64,000 nt of DNA from Sphingobium fontiphilum (lineage in GTDB: Bacteria > Pseudomonadota > Alphaproteobacteria > Sphingomonadales > Sphingomonadaceae), in assembly GCF_014196635.1 (NCBI RefSeq), contig NZ_JACIEB010000004.1:1-64000 (forward strand). The letters run 5' to 3'. Below the pieces are notes generated by a model. It ran no database searches, was not told the origin of the DNA, and saw only the letters and a list, made by a program, of their open reading frames with translations. This document shows positions 8,349-17,405 of the stretch, in pieces (position 1 is the stretch's first letter; each line of letters opens with the position of its first letter). Position numbers and translations under genes: made by a program.

Positions 8349-9581
8349 GTGACAGACCGCATCCGCTTCGATCCCTACGATCCTGCCGTTCACGCACGCG
8401 GGCCTGACGCCTTTGCCGCGATGGCCAGCCGCTGCCCGGTGTACCACTACAACGGACGCTTCGATTTCTTTGTCGCCAGCGATCCGGCCGACGTGCGCGA
8501 GGGTATCCTCAGGGATCCGGCCACCTGGACCATCGAGGAGGGCAGTTCGCCCAAGCTGTTGCCGCCCGAACAGCGCACCGCGCTGATGGACGACACCGCC
8601 TATCACAACAAGGTGCGCTTCGTGATGCAGCGCGGCTTTTCCCCACGCGAACTGGCACGGCTGCACGAAACGGTGCAGCGGCTTGCCGATGAACTGATCG
8701 ACGCGATGCTGGCCGACCCGCAAGGCCGGGGCGATCTGTTTGAACGGTTTGTCATGCCGCTGCCCGCCCGCCTGATGTGCGTGATGCTTGGCGTGCCCGA
8801 AGCCGATCACATGCTCTACAAGGAATGGGCCGATGCCTATTTTTACGACATCCTGAACGATGCCGGAACCGGTATGTCGGTGGATAGCCTCGCGCAGGTA
8901 TCGACGCCGGTCTTTGCGGAACTGGCGCGCCGCCGTGCGCTGCTCGCTGACAGAGGGCTGGAACCGGACCTTGCGCTGTTGGGCGCGGAACTGCCCCACG
9001 ATTTCCTGTCGCGCTTCATGTGCGACAGGATCGATGGCCGGTATCTGCGCGATGACGAGATTCTCAGCGTCATGCTGGGCATCATCGTGGGCGGCAACGA
9101 AACCACGATGAACCTGATTGGCAACCTGCTGAGCCGCTTGCTGGGTGATCGCGCGCTGTGGGAACAGGTCCGCGCCGACCGCAAACTGGTGGACGCAGCG
9201 ATCGAGGAAAGCCTGCGCATCGACCCGCCGGTGATCGGGCTTTTCCGGGCGGCGCGCCATGATACGACGCTCGGCGGGGTTGCCGTTCCGGCCCACGCCA
9301 AGGTGTTCTACAATATCGCTGCGGCCAACCGTGATCCGGCCATCTTCACCGAACCCGATACCTTCCGGCTTGACCGGCCGCGCGCGCAGATGCGCCATCA
9401 CGTCGCTTTCGCGGGCGGCAACCACTCCTGCATCGGGGAACCGCTGGTGCGGATGGAGGTCCGCGCGGTGCTCAACCGGCTGCTCGACCGCATGCCCGAC
9501 CTCGATCTCGATGGCGAACCGCGCCGCGCGGCGGGTTTCAACGTCTGTGGATGGAACTACCTGCCGATGCGCTGGCGCTGA
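8349..9581 (+). CDS. Cytochrome P450
   Basis: A 410-residue soluble bacterial P450. The heme-binding loop is 'FAGGNHSCIG' with the cysteine ligand and the Phe seven residues before it. The I-helix oxygen-activation motif is GGNETT, and the K-helix ExxR is seen in 'EESLR'. It starts at GTG (8349), 72 bases after the aldehyde dehydrogenase, and an SDR follows. It needs a ferredoxin partner, for which the only candidate in the window is at 39079-39396. It is only distantly similar to the two CYP101-like P450s at 26224 and 54177. Substrate unknown. Confidence 0.92.
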   Translation: MTDRIRFDPYDPAVHARGPDAFAAMASRCPVYHYNGRFDFFVASDPADVREGILRDPATWTIEEGSSPKLLPPEQRTALMDDTAYHNKVRFVMQRGFSPRELARLHETVQRLADELIDAMLADPQGRGDLFERFVMPLPARLMCVMLGVPEADHMLYKEWADAYFYDILNDAGTGMSVDSLAQVSTPVFAELARRRALLADRGLEPDLALLGAELPHDFLSRFMCDRIDGRYLRDDEILSVMLGIIVGGNETTMNLIGNLLSRLLGDRALWEQVRADRKLVDAAIEESLRIDPPVIGLFRAARHDTTLGGVAVPAHAKVFYNIAAANRDPAIFTEPDTFRLDRPRAQMRHHVAFAGGNHSCIGEPLVRMEVRAVLNRLLDRMPDLDLDGEPRRAAGFNVCGWNYLPMRWR

Positions 9582-9643
9582 GGCGCGGCGATGCGATGGG
9601 CGCAACAATCAGCCGGCCCGCCGGGCCGAAACGGGAGAATGGC

Positions 9644-10444
9644 GTGCGCGGATTGAATGGAAAGATCGCTGTCGTGACAGGCGGGGCAGGGCGGATCGGC
9701 CGCGCGGTCGTGGCCCGGCTCGTGGAAGAAGGCGTGCACACGGTCGTGGCCGACATCAACCTGGCCGAAGCACAGGACGTTGCCGCCGCCCATGGCGCCA
9801 TGGCCCACGCCATCGCCTTTGATGCGGCGGACGAACAATCGGTGCGGGCGCTGATCGATGCGACGGTGGACCGCTTCGGCGGGCTGGACATCCTGCACAA
9901 CAATGCCGCCTTCGTGAATCTGGGCGAGATGGGCGTGGATACCACCGCGCTCGAAACCCCGCTGGACTTGTGGGACATGACCATGAACGTCAACGTGCGC
10001 AGCTATTTCGTGGCGTGTGCGCATGCGCTGCCGCACATGATCGCGCGCGGCGGCGGGGCGATCATCAACACCAGTTCCGGGTCCGGGCACCGTGGCGACG
10101 ATGTGCGGATTGCCTATGGCACATCGAAAGGCGCGGTTTCCGCGCTGACGCTGTACATCGCCGCGCAGCACGGCAAGCAGGGCGTGCGCTGCAACGCCAT
10201 TGCGCCGGGCATGATAGCGGATGACCGCCTGCGTGCGATGGTGCCCAGACTGGTCGCCCTGAACGAGCGTCACAACCTGGTGCCGCGCGTTGGCGTGCCT
10301 GACGATATCGCTTCGCTGGTCGCCTTTCTGGCGTCGGATGAATCCGCATATATCACCGGGCAGGTCATCACTATCGACGGCGGGCAAAGCTCGCACCAGC
10401 CGCAGATGGTCGAAGCCATGGCGCTTGGCAGCGCCTATTCCTGA
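9644..10444 (+). CDS. SDR family NAD(P)-dependent oxidoreductase
   Basis: A 266-residue SDR with the cofactor loop GGAGRIG just after 'KIAVVTG', 'HNNAA', an 'NTSSGSG' serine segment and the catalytic 'YGTSK'. The GTG at 9644 lies 7 bases after GGGAGA and gives the usual N-terminus; an in-frame ATG at 9596 is an alternative that would add 16 residues. The C-terminus carries 'DGGQSSHQPQM', closely matching the ends of the SDRs at 230 and 25239. It follows the P450, so oxidation of the P450's alcohol product is the simplest reading. Confidence 0.9.
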   Translation: MRGLNGKIAVVTGGAGRIGRAVVARLVEEGVHTVVADINLAEAQDVAAAHGAMAHAIAFDAADEQSVRALIDATVDRFGGLDILHNNAAFVNLGEMGVDTTALETPLDLWDMTMNVNVRSYFVACAHALPHMIARGGGAIINTSSGSGHRGDDVRIAYGTSKGAVSALTLYIAAQHGKQGVRCNAIAPGMIADDRLRAMVPRLVALNERHNLVPRVGVPDDIASLVAFLASDESAYITGQVITIDGGQSSHQPQMVEAMALGSAYS

Positions 10445-10480
10445 CCGCGCCCCGCGCTTCACTTTTCCGGGACTTTCACG

Positions 10481-11299
10481 ATGACCAGACCTACCCGTTT
10501 TTGCCGTATTGCTTGGATTGTCGACGACATGGACGCGACAGAGGCCGTGTTCCGTGACCTGTTCGGCCTTGGCATGCGCTTTGGCCCGATCGCGCGCGAC
10601 ATCATCAAGGCGGGGATCGACGAGCACGGCTTTGAACCTATCCAGCTATACGTTCCGGCGGCCGACCTGCCGTTCATGAACGGGCTGCCCTATCCGCTCG
10701 TGGAAGTGGCGCTGGCGGTGGACGATTGCGAGGAAACCTACCGCGTGCTGGCGGCGGACGGAATCCTGCCATCGTTCACCAGTCCGCTGCCGGGGCCGGA
10801 CACGCAGGAGCATCTATACGCCCGCGGCTTTGCCGGGATTCCGGTGATGGCCTGCACCGATGGCGACAACGAATCCATGATGGAGCCGTTTCTCGATCTT
10901 GAACACGCCCCGGCGCCCAAATGCGGCCAGGTGGTGATCGCGGCCGACGATATCGACGCCATGGCGGCCCGGTTCAATCGCTATTTCGGCATGGCATGGG
11001 TGCCGGTCGATGCCGGCGGGCTGGGCGCGCGGGCGCTGGCCGGGCCGCACCGGATCAAGCTGGTCGAACGGCCTTCGCCCTTGGCGCTGGACAACGCGAT
11101 GCACTGCGTGCTGTCGTCGGAAATCATGGTCGCGGATGTGGAAGCATCGCGCGCAAGGCTGGAAGCGGCCGGACATGGCGTTCTGGCCGAACGCGCGTTT
11201 TCCAGCGGCCGCAAGGGTTGGTATTTCGGCAAGGTGCTGGCGGGTATGCCGGTCGGGATCTACGATGCCCGCGACGATGCCGAGGCGCGCGGTCTTTAG
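10481..11299 (+). CDS. Two-domain VOC family protein
   Basis: A 272-residue protein made of two vicinal-oxygen-chelate modules, roughly residues 1-135 and 140-265. It opens 'RIAWIVDDMDATEAVF' and restarts with 'CGQVVIAADDIDAMAARF'. Many extradiol dioxygenases and glyoxalases have this layout, but the His/His/Glu metal triad is not clear, so a binding or isomerase role is equally possible. It is the last gene of the plus-strand operon that begins at 5427; its stop overlaps the stop of the convergent transporter by four bases (11296-11299). Confidence 0.8.
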   Translation: MTRPTRFCRIAWIVDDMDATEAVFRDLFGLGMRFGPIARDIIKAGIDEHGFEPIQLYVPAADLPFMNGLPYPLVEVALAVDDCEETYRVLAADGILPSFTSPLPGPDTQEHLYARGFAGIPVMACTDGDNESMMEPFLDLEHAPAPKCGQVVIAADDIDAMAARFNRYFGMAWVPVDAGGLGARALAGPHRIKLVERPSPLALDNAMHCVLSSEIMVADVEASRARLEAAGHGVLAERAFSSGRKGWYFGKVLAGMPVGIYDARDDAEARGL

Positions 11300-12651
11300 C
11301 CGGCGCTGGCTGGCGCGCTGCCCGCAGCGGCAAGTTCGCGGCGGATCGCATCGTGGCGCGCTGGCGTAAGGCCGAAACGGCTCACCACCAGCGCCGAAGC
11401 GATGTACAGCAGGCCCGGCACGATTCCGTAAAGCACCGCCACGCCATTGAGCGCGAGGGCGCCATTGGCCGTGCTGCCCGCCTTGAAGCCGATCAGGTCC
11501 AGCGCGAAATAGACCACGCCAATCGACATCGCCTGTCCGAACTTGTGCGTCACCGTCAGCAGTGCGAACAGCATGCCGGTGCGGTCCTGCCCGGACGCCA
11601 GGCGGTCTTCGTCCGATACGTCGGCCATCATCGAGCGCGGCAGCATGTCCACCGAACAGGCCATGGTCCCGCCCAGCAGGCCCATGCCGAAGAAATAGAC
11701 GAGGTTGCCGGGCGGCATAGCCATCATCAGCACCATGTAGGCAGCAAAGCCGCAGCACCCCAGCGCCAGCGCGCGGTGGCGCCCAATGCGGTTGGCAATC
11801 AACGACCAGACCGGCGCGGTGATCACGCCGACGATGTAGAACGCCACGAATTGCAACCCGACATAGGCAAACGGCACCTGCTTGAGCATGGTGAAGAAGA
11901 ACAGGAAAACTGCGGCGCTGATTCCCAGACCAAGGCCGACCAGAAGCTGGGTGAGCAGCAGCAGCCGGGTGGATGGGAGCGTGAAGAGGCCAAGATAATC
12001 GCGCAGGCGCGCCGCGTGGCCCTGTGTCGGCGCATCGCCTTCGCGAATGCAAGCGACGCATGCAGCAATCGTTACGGGTACGCTGGCAAGGATGAACCAG
12101 CCCATGGTGCGCACGGTAAAGCTGCTGTCGTTGGCGATCCGGTCGGCAAAGAACACCGGCATCGCCATGACCAGAATCTGGCCGAGCGTGTTGAACACCA
12201 TCCACCAGGCGAACACGCGCGAACGTTGGCGGTAGTCCGACGTGATCGTGGCGCCCATGCCCATCTGCGCCAGCACCACGATCGAATAGCCGATATAGGC
12301 CATGACAAGGCCGAGCGACAGGTACACCGGGCCGACGCCGGGCTGCGCCATGAACAGCATCCACGTGCCTGCCATGACCAGCGGCCCGCCGAGCAGCAGC
12401 CAAGGCCGAAACTGGCCCCAGCGCGTGCGGGTGCGGTCCATCAGGCCGCCGACAAAGGGATCGAACACCAGATCGCCCAGGCGCACGAACGTGAAGATGA
12501 AGCCGACAAGCGCCAGATTCAGCCCTAGCGAGTGGGCATAGAACTCCGGCAGGAAGATGATCATGGGCAGCGTCAGGGCCGACATCGGCAGCGCGGGCGC
12601 CGCCAGCGCGGCAAGCCGGCGGTGCGAGGGATGCTTTTCGTTGCGCGTCAT
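11296..12651 (-). CDS. MFS transporter, GPH (MelB-like) cation symporter family
   Basis: A 451-residue inner-membrane protein with about 12 hydrophobic segments. The family signature after TM2 is present: 'DLVFDPFVGGLMDRTRTRWG' followed by the R-P-W of the glycoside-pentoside-hexuronide:cation symporters. It probably couples solute uptake to H+ or Na+. In sphingomonad degradation clusters such proteins may carry non-sugar substrates, so the solute is unknown. The start at 12651 lies just downstream (minus strand) of CTATCGG- and CCTGTC-type motifs at 12679-12706. Confidence 0.88.
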   Translation of the reverse strand: MTRNEKHPSHRRLAALAAPALPMSALTLPMIIFLPEFYAHSLGLNLALVGFIFTFVRLGDLVFDPFVGGLMDRTRTRWGQFRPWLLLGGPLVMAGTWMLFMAQPGVGPVYLSLGLVMAYIGYSIVVLAQMGMGATITSDYRQRSRVFAWWMVFNTLGQILVMAMPVFFADRIANDSSFTVRTMGWFILASVPVTIAACVACIREGDAPTQGHAARLRDYLGLFTLPSTRLLLLTQLLVGLGLGISAAVFLFFFTMLKQVPFAYVGLQFVAFYIVGVITAPVWSLIANRIGRHRALALGCCGFAAYMVLMMAMPPGNLVYFFGMGLLGGTMACSVDMLPRSMMADVSDEDRLASGQDRTGMLFALLTVTHKFGQAMSIGVVYFALDLIGFKAGSTANGALALNGVAVLYGIVPGLLYIASALVVSRFGLTPARHDAIRRELAAAGSAPASAG

Positions 12652-13010
12652 CGTTCGCGTGTTCCCGAAACGGTAAAAGCCTGTCTGGTCGATGTGTGTC
12701 TATCGGTGCGGTGCGTGGCGGGCGCAACCTGCCGGGCGGCGGGCGGGATCGGGTTTCGCGCGCCGGGCGCCCCGCGCCGGCGCCCGGTCGCGCACTGCCG
12801 CGAAACCACCCCCATTTGACGCAGCGTCAATCAATAACCCGGCAATTACGGCTGTTTATCGTCATTGCGGATAGGGTTGATGCCCGGTTGCCGGGCCGCT
12901 GTGTTGCCAGATGCCAGACGATGACCCTAACATCGCGGACGCAATAAAAACGAATCATAGCCGCACTAATGCATGAAATTGCGTGCCGGGATCTTGGAGA
13001 GGATCATCGA
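12652..13010. promoter_or_regulatory. Divergent intergenic control region (symporter / LuxR-type regulator)
   Basis: These 359 bases hold no gene. They contain an odd perfect palindrome TTGACGC-A-GCGTCAA (12816-12830), a GCCCGG-TTG-CCGGGC hairpin (12882-12896), CTATCGG at 12700-12706, CGGATAGG at 12868-12875, and ATGCATGAAA at 12969-12978, 32 bases before the LuxR-type start. The region from about 12930 to 12975 is distinctly AT-rich for this window, as expected of a promoter. Confidence 0.5.
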
Positions 13011-15701
13011 ATGAGCATCATGCCCACCGTTATCGTGCCGCCGCGCGCGCCGCATGACCAGATCGCCCGGCCCAACCTTGAAGCCAAGATCGACGCCGTC
13101 GACCGCTCGCGCGTGACGACCGTCTTTGCCCCCGCCGGTTTCGGAAAGACGATGGCGGTACTGCAATGGTCGTCGGTGCTCGAAGCGCGCGGACGCCCGG
13201 TGATCTGGCTGGCGGCACGCGCCGGGATCGCCAGCTACGACCTGTTCATCGACGCGCTGCACGCGGCGTGTGCTGCGCAGCAGATGGACTGGCGCGGGCA
13301 TGCGGATGGATGCCGCACGACGGCCGCGGCCGGTTTCGCGGCAATGATCGCGGCCTTGCCGGTCCGCCCGGTGCTGGTCATCGACGATGCGCAGGGCCTT
13401 CCTGCCGAAGTCTTTGCCTTTCTCGATGGTGTTGTTGCCGCCGCCCGCGATGCGTTGACCACGATCATCGTGTCCCGCAGCCTCAACGCCATACCGATCG
13501 CCCGGCTGCGGGCGCAAGGCTACCTGTTCGAGATCGGCTGGGCGGACTTGCGCTTTTCCGTTGAGGAGGCGACCGATCTGGTCGCCCGCGTCGGCGATGT
13601 GCCGTTGAGCGCGCAGGAAATCGCACTGATCGTCGAAGATACGCAAGGCTGGCCTGCGGGGATCACGATGACCCGGCTGTTGCAGGACCGGGAAATGCGC
13701 GGCGGGGAAGCTCCGTTCATTCGCCCGTCCGGCCTGCGCCGCGAGTTTGAGACGTATTTTAGCGAAGAAGTGATGTCGCGCGAACCGGATGAAGTGCGCC
13801 ACTTCCTTGCCAGCACGATCATTCTGGAAGAACTGACGCCCGATGCCTGCGCCGCGCTCACGGGCAACGACGATGCACGGGTTATGCTTGAGCGGGTCGA
13901 GGAAAGCGGCCTTTTTCTGCGCGCCATCGACCTCGATCGCCGCAGCTACCGCTATCACCCTCTGTTCCGCGACATGGTGCTGCGCCGCCTGATCGACCGC
14001 GATCCGGCGCGCGCGACACGGTTGCATTGCCGCGCCGCGCGCCACTTCGCCGCGAATGGCAAGCATCTCGAAGCCGTGGCCCATGCCGAAGCGAGCGGCG
14101 ATGCCGCGTTTCTCGCCGATATCCTCGACCAGTTGGCCGATCTGCTGATCCATGCCGGACATCTTGACCGGATCGACCGCCTGGTGGACGGACTTTCCCC
14201 TGCCGTGTGCGTCGGGCGGCCTCGTCTTGCGCTGGCGATCGCCTGGCGGCGGATCCGCAGCCTTGCATTCGCCTCGGCGGAAACACTGATCGACCTTGCC
14301 CGCGCCGAATGGCAGCGGCGCTGCGGAAGCGATACGAGCGATCCGGCCGAGCTGCGCGCGCTTGAACTGGCCATCGAACACCGCACGTTCATGCTGTTGG
14401 CTGGCCGCGATGACGTGCGCGCCATTGAAAGCCATGCCGCGCCGCTGCTGCGCAAATGCGGTGATGACGAGCCGTTTCTAAGCTGCACCGTGCTGGCGCA
14501 GATCATGGTAGCGCGCCGCGAACTCTTCCATTTCGGCGATAGTCTCAAGTTGCAGGCCGAATCGCGCCGCGCGCTGGCCCGGCCCGGATCGGCGTTTGCG
14601 GCCATTGCGCTCAAGACCACGATTGCTCCCAAGCTTGCTGCGCAGGGCAATTCCGATGCGGCGAGGGTGATGCTGGAAGAAGCCTTGCAGCATGCCTGCG
14701 ACTGCGGCCGGCCCGATGTTGCAGCGCTGCCCGCGCTGGCGCTTGCCGAGGTGCTTTACGATCGCGGCGATTGCGAACGCGCCCGCGCGCTGGTGGACGA
14801 CTATCTGCCGCACGTGCGCGAATGGGGTTTTGCCGACCAGATCGCTGCCGGGCACCTGATCAAGGCGCGGCTTCTGTTCAACGCTGGCGATGTGGCGGGC
14901 GCGGAAAATGCGCTCAAGGAATTGCAGGTGCTGGCCATCGAATGCGGGTTGGACCGCCTTCGGGCGAGCGCTGTGAGCGAACAGGTGCGCATGCTGATTC
15001 GGTCGGGCGAAGCCCGCCAGGCCCGCGAGCTGATGACGGCAAGCGGCCTGATGCCGGCGGAAGATCCGTTCCCCACACTCCACCCTTCGCGCCATCAGGA
15101 AGGCATTGCCATTGCGGTGATCCGCATCGAGATGCAGCGGCACCGCCTGCTGGCGGCACGCAAGATCGCCAAGCGCTGGGCCGAGTTCGCGCGCCGCAGC
15201 GGCGCGGTGCGCTCCGGCGTGACATTCGAACTGCTGATAGCCGAAATCGCCATCCTGAGCGGCGACCGCTCCGAAGCCCGGCGCGCCGTGCGCGAGGCAG
15301 TTACGCTGGCATCGCCGGGCGGGTGGACGCAGATATTTCTCGACGAAGGCGAGGCGATCCAGTCGATCCTGCGCGAAGCCTACGGGCAGGGCCCGCTGGT
15401 CGACAGCGTGCCCGACCGGTTCGGGCGGCGGCTGGTCGCCGCCATGCGGACCGCGATTGCGATCGAACACGGCGATGACGAGACAGGCGGCGAATATGGC
15501 CTGTCAGGTCGCCTGATGAACCGCGAAATCGATATCCTTCGCATGGTCGGCGGCGGCTTGCGCAACCGCGAGATCGGCAACCGGCTCGGCCTGACGGAAG
15601 GCACCGTCAAATGGTACATGCAGCAGATCTACGACAAGCTCGGCGTGCGCCGTCGCCCGCAGGCCGTTACCCGCGCGCGCCAGCTTGGCGTGTTGGTCTG
15701 A
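13011..15701 (+). CDS. Large ATP-binding LuxR (LAL/MalT-type) transcriptional regulator
   Basis: An 896-residue STAND-class activator. The Walker A motif 'APAGFGKT' is at residues 40-47, a Walker B-like 'VLVIDDAQ' near residue 125, and a long alpha-helical TPR-like middle follows. The C-terminal LuxR helix-turn-helix spans about the last 60 residues ('LMNREIDILRMVGGGLRNRE', 'LGLTEGTVKWYMQQIYDKL'). MalT relatives bind ATP and an inducer, oligomerise, and activate catabolic operons. The ATG at 13011 follows GGAGAGG; an earlier ATG at 12969 has no comparable site. The ATGCATGAAA box overlaps that upstream ATG. It is the prime candidate for a pathway-specific activator in the centre of the left half of the window. 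Confidence 0.92.
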   Translation: MSIMPTVIVPPRAPHDQIARPNLEAKIDAVDRSRVTTVFAPAGFGKTMAVLQWSSVLEARGRPVIWLAARAGIASYDLFIDALHAACAAQQMDWRGHADGCRTTAAAGFAAMIAALPVRPVLVIDDAQGLPAEVFAFLDGVVAAARDALTTIIVSRSLNAIPIARLRAQGYLFEIGWADLRFSVEEATDLVARVGDVPLSAQEIALIVEDTQGWPAGITMTRLLQDREMRGGEAPFIRPSGLRREFETYFSEEVMSREPDEVRHFLASTIILEELTPDACAALTGNDDARVMLERVEESGLFLRAIDLDRRSYRYHPLFRDMVLRRLIDRDPARATRLHCRAARHFAANGKHLEAVAHAEASGDAAFLADILDQLADLLIHAGHLDRIDRLVDGLSPAVCVGRPRLALAIAWRRIRSLAFASAETLIDLARAEWQRRCGSDTSDPAELRALELAIEHRTFMLLAGRDDVRAIESHAAPLLRKCGDDEPFLSCTVLAQIMVARRELFHFGDSLKLQAESRRALARPGSAFAAIALKTTIAPKLAAQGNSDAARVMLEEALQHACDCGRPDVAALPALALAEVLYDRGDCERARALVDDYLPHVREWGFADQIAAGHLIKARLLFNAGDVAGAENALKELQVLAIECGLDRLRASAVSEQVRMLIRSGEARQARELMTASGLMPAEDPFPTLHPSRHQEGIAIAVIRIEMQRHRLLAARKIAKRWAEFARRSGAVRSGVTFELLIAEIAILSGDRSEARRAVREAVTLASPGGWTQIFLDEGEAIQSILREAYGQGPLVDSVPDRFGRRLVAAMRTAIAIEHGDDETGGEYGLSGRLMNREIDILRMVGGGLRNREIGNRLGLTEGTVKWYMQQIYDKLGVRRRPQAVTRARQLGVLV

Positions 15702-15702
15702 A

Positions 15703-15721
15703 CCGCCCGACGCCCGGGCGG
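15703..15721 (+). terminator. GC-rich hairpin after the LuxR-type gene
   Basis: CCGCCCG and CGGGCGG form a 7-bp stem with a 5-base loop immediately after the stop codon. There is no clear T-run after it, so termination is uncertain. Confidence 0.3.
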
Positions 15722-15784
15722 CGTTAAAGCCGCCTGCCGCAGGGCGGGATACGCAGCCGGTCTGATATCGCAAGGTGTGCCGGT

Positions 15785-16171
15785 ATGAGCATCTTTACGC
15801 ATATCTGCCTTGGCACCAACGATCTGCCGCGCGCGAGGCGCTTCTACGACGCGGCGCTGGCCCCGCTTGGCATTCGCAACCTTGGCGATTTCGGCGATCA
15901 GGGCATTGCCTACGGGCATGCGCTGGCCGAACTGCTGATCCTGCGCCCGCTTGACGGTGCGCCGGCCAGCGCCGCTAACGGTGGTACGGTCAGCTTCAAG
16001 GCGCCGGGCCGCGATGCCGTGCGCGCGTTCCACCGGGCCGGGTTGGCGTGCGGCGGCAGCGATGCCGGTGCGCCGGGGCCGCGCGGGGCGGTGGAACACG
16101 CCTTTGGCGCGTATTTGCGCGATCCCGATGGCAACAAGATCTGCGCCTATTGCTTCGGCGCCAACGACTGA
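15785..16171 (+). CDS. VOC family protein (paralogue of 38596-38982)
   Basis: A 128-residue single-domain VOC protein beginning 'MSIFTHICLGTNDLPRARRF' and ending 'YLRDPDGNKICAYCFG'. It is closely similar along its whole length to the protein at 38596-38982: the same length, the same 'AELLILRPLDG', 'GGTVSFKAPGR' and 'GSDAGAPGPRGAV' segments, differing mainly by conservative changes. The final DPDGN segment is the metal/substrate region of this fold. Function unknown; duplication suggests a step used in two branches. It lies 83 bases after the LuxR-type regulator and converges on the Rieske gene. Confidence 0.83.
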   Translation: MSIFTHICLGTNDLPRARRFYDAALAPLGIRNLGDFGDQGIAYGHALAELLILRPLDGAPASAANGGTVSFKAPGRDAVRAFHRAGLACGGSDAGAPGPRGAVEHAFGAYLRDPDGNKICAYCFGAND

Positions 16172-16193
16172 TCCCGGCGGCGCCCGGCGGCGG

Positions 16194-17405
16194 TCACTTT
16201 CGGATGTGCGGGCCGAGGATTTGCGGAATCGCCATGCCCGCAGGCAGGTTCTCCGCACCGATTTTGCGGTCGATTTCCTCGTTGTACCAGTACAGGAACT
16301 GTTCCTGCACACTCAGCATCACGTCGCGGATGTCGCCTTCGCGGTAGGATCGCTGGATCGTCGGAAACAGGCCGATGTCTTCGGCCAGAACGGTCTTCTG
16401 ATTCTGCAGCATGGTTTCCCAGAAGGCGCGGTCTTCCTCGTCGTCGCGCTTCCAGCCCATGAACATGTTCGACATGACCATCTTGTTCGGCCCCTTGGGC
16501 CAGAAGGTCTGCCAGTTGAAGCCGACCGGGTCGAGCGCGGTAAAGCTGTTGGGAAAGCACGGCAGCGCGAAGACGTGGTCTTTGAACCGCGTGGTGAAAT
16601 CGTCCGGGGTGGCTTCGTCATGGCCTGCGGAAAAGAACGACTGCCCCCCGCGCTTGCGCGTCACGAAGCGGGCGTGCCCGCCTTCGAACAGCGAAACCGT
16701 GAAGCTCCTGGATTCGAGATAGGGTGACAGCGTCTTCGCGTGGACGGTGTTGACGTGGTAGATTTCGAGGAAGTTGTCGTAGGCCGTCTTCCAGTTGCAG
16801 TCGATCTCCACGTCCAGCACGCGCTTGACCACCATATCGTCGATCGGAAAATCGTCGATCTGGGTGTTGAGCGGGCCAAGGAAATCAGCCAGCGGCGCTG
16901 CCTGCTGATCGAAGTTGATGAAGATGAAGCCATGCCAGGTTTCGCAGCGGATCTGGAACAGCGGCTTTTCGGCCTTGTCCAGACAAGCGAAGTTGTGCGC
17001 TTCGGGCACCGATTTCAGCTCGCCCTCCAACGAAAAGCCCCAGGCGTGATAGGGGCAGATGAACCGCTTGGCCACGCCTGCGGGTTCGGTGATCAGCGCC
17101 GCGCCGCGGTGGCGGCAGGTGTTGCGGAATGCGCGGATCCTATCGTCGTGGCCCCGGCTCAGGATGATGGACTTGTCGAACTGTTCGAACAGTCGGAACG
17201 CGCCCGCCCTGGGCAACTGGCTGGCGTGCCCGACGCACAGCCAAGTCTTGTGGAACACGTGGTCCATCTCCAGCCGGTAGAAATCGGGATCAAAATAGCG
17301 CGCGGCGGGAAGATCGGGGAGCGCGGGGAAGCCTTCTGGGTAGGTCTTGCGCTGGAACTCGCTTTCGACCTCCGCATACATGTCTTCGAGAATCTTCTGA
17401 TCCAT
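16194..17405 (-). CDS. Rieske non-heme iron oxygenase, alpha subunit (alpha-only type)
   Basis: A 403-residue oxygenase. The [2Fe-2S] ligands are Cys97-His99 ('CRHRG') and Cys117-His120 ('CPYHAW'), the same spacing as in the Rieske enzyme at 5427. The catalytic iron segment 'LEIYHVNTVH' gives two His, with Glu again at the position often held by the bridging Asp. There is no neighbouring beta subunit, ferredoxin or reductase. It is divergent from the glcDEF-like operon across a 313-base control region. The reaction is O2-dependent hydroxylation or demethylation of an unknown substrate; its paralogy with the first Rieske gene is distant. Confidence 0.9.
   Translation of the reverse strand: MDQKILEDMYAEVESEFQRKTYPEGFPALPDLPAARYFDPDFYRLEMDHVFHKTWLCVGHASQLPRAGAFRLFEQFDKSIILSRGHDDRIRAFRNTCRHRGAALITEPAGVAKRFICPYHAWGFSLEGELKSVPEAHNFACLDKAEKPLFQIRCETWHGFIFINFDQQAAPLADFLGPLNTQIDDFPIDDMVVKRVLDVEIDCNWKTAYDNFLEIYHVNTVHAKTLSPYLESRSFTVSLFEGGHARFVTRKRGGQSFFSAGHDEATPDDFTTRFKDHVFALPCFPNSFTALDPVGFNWQTFWPKGPNKMVMSNMFMGWKRDDEEDRAFWETMLQNQKTVLAEDIGLFPTIQRSYREGDIRDVMLSVQEQFLYWYNEEIDRKIGAENLPAGMAIPQILGPHIRK

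Noticed and set aside
6774-9608. Very long minus-strand open frame (about 944 codons) opposite the ALDH-P450 genes
   Set aside because: It is an antisense shadow of GC-rich genes. The translation is His/Arg/Gln-rich with no recognisable domain, and the plus-strand proteins carry full catalytic motifs.
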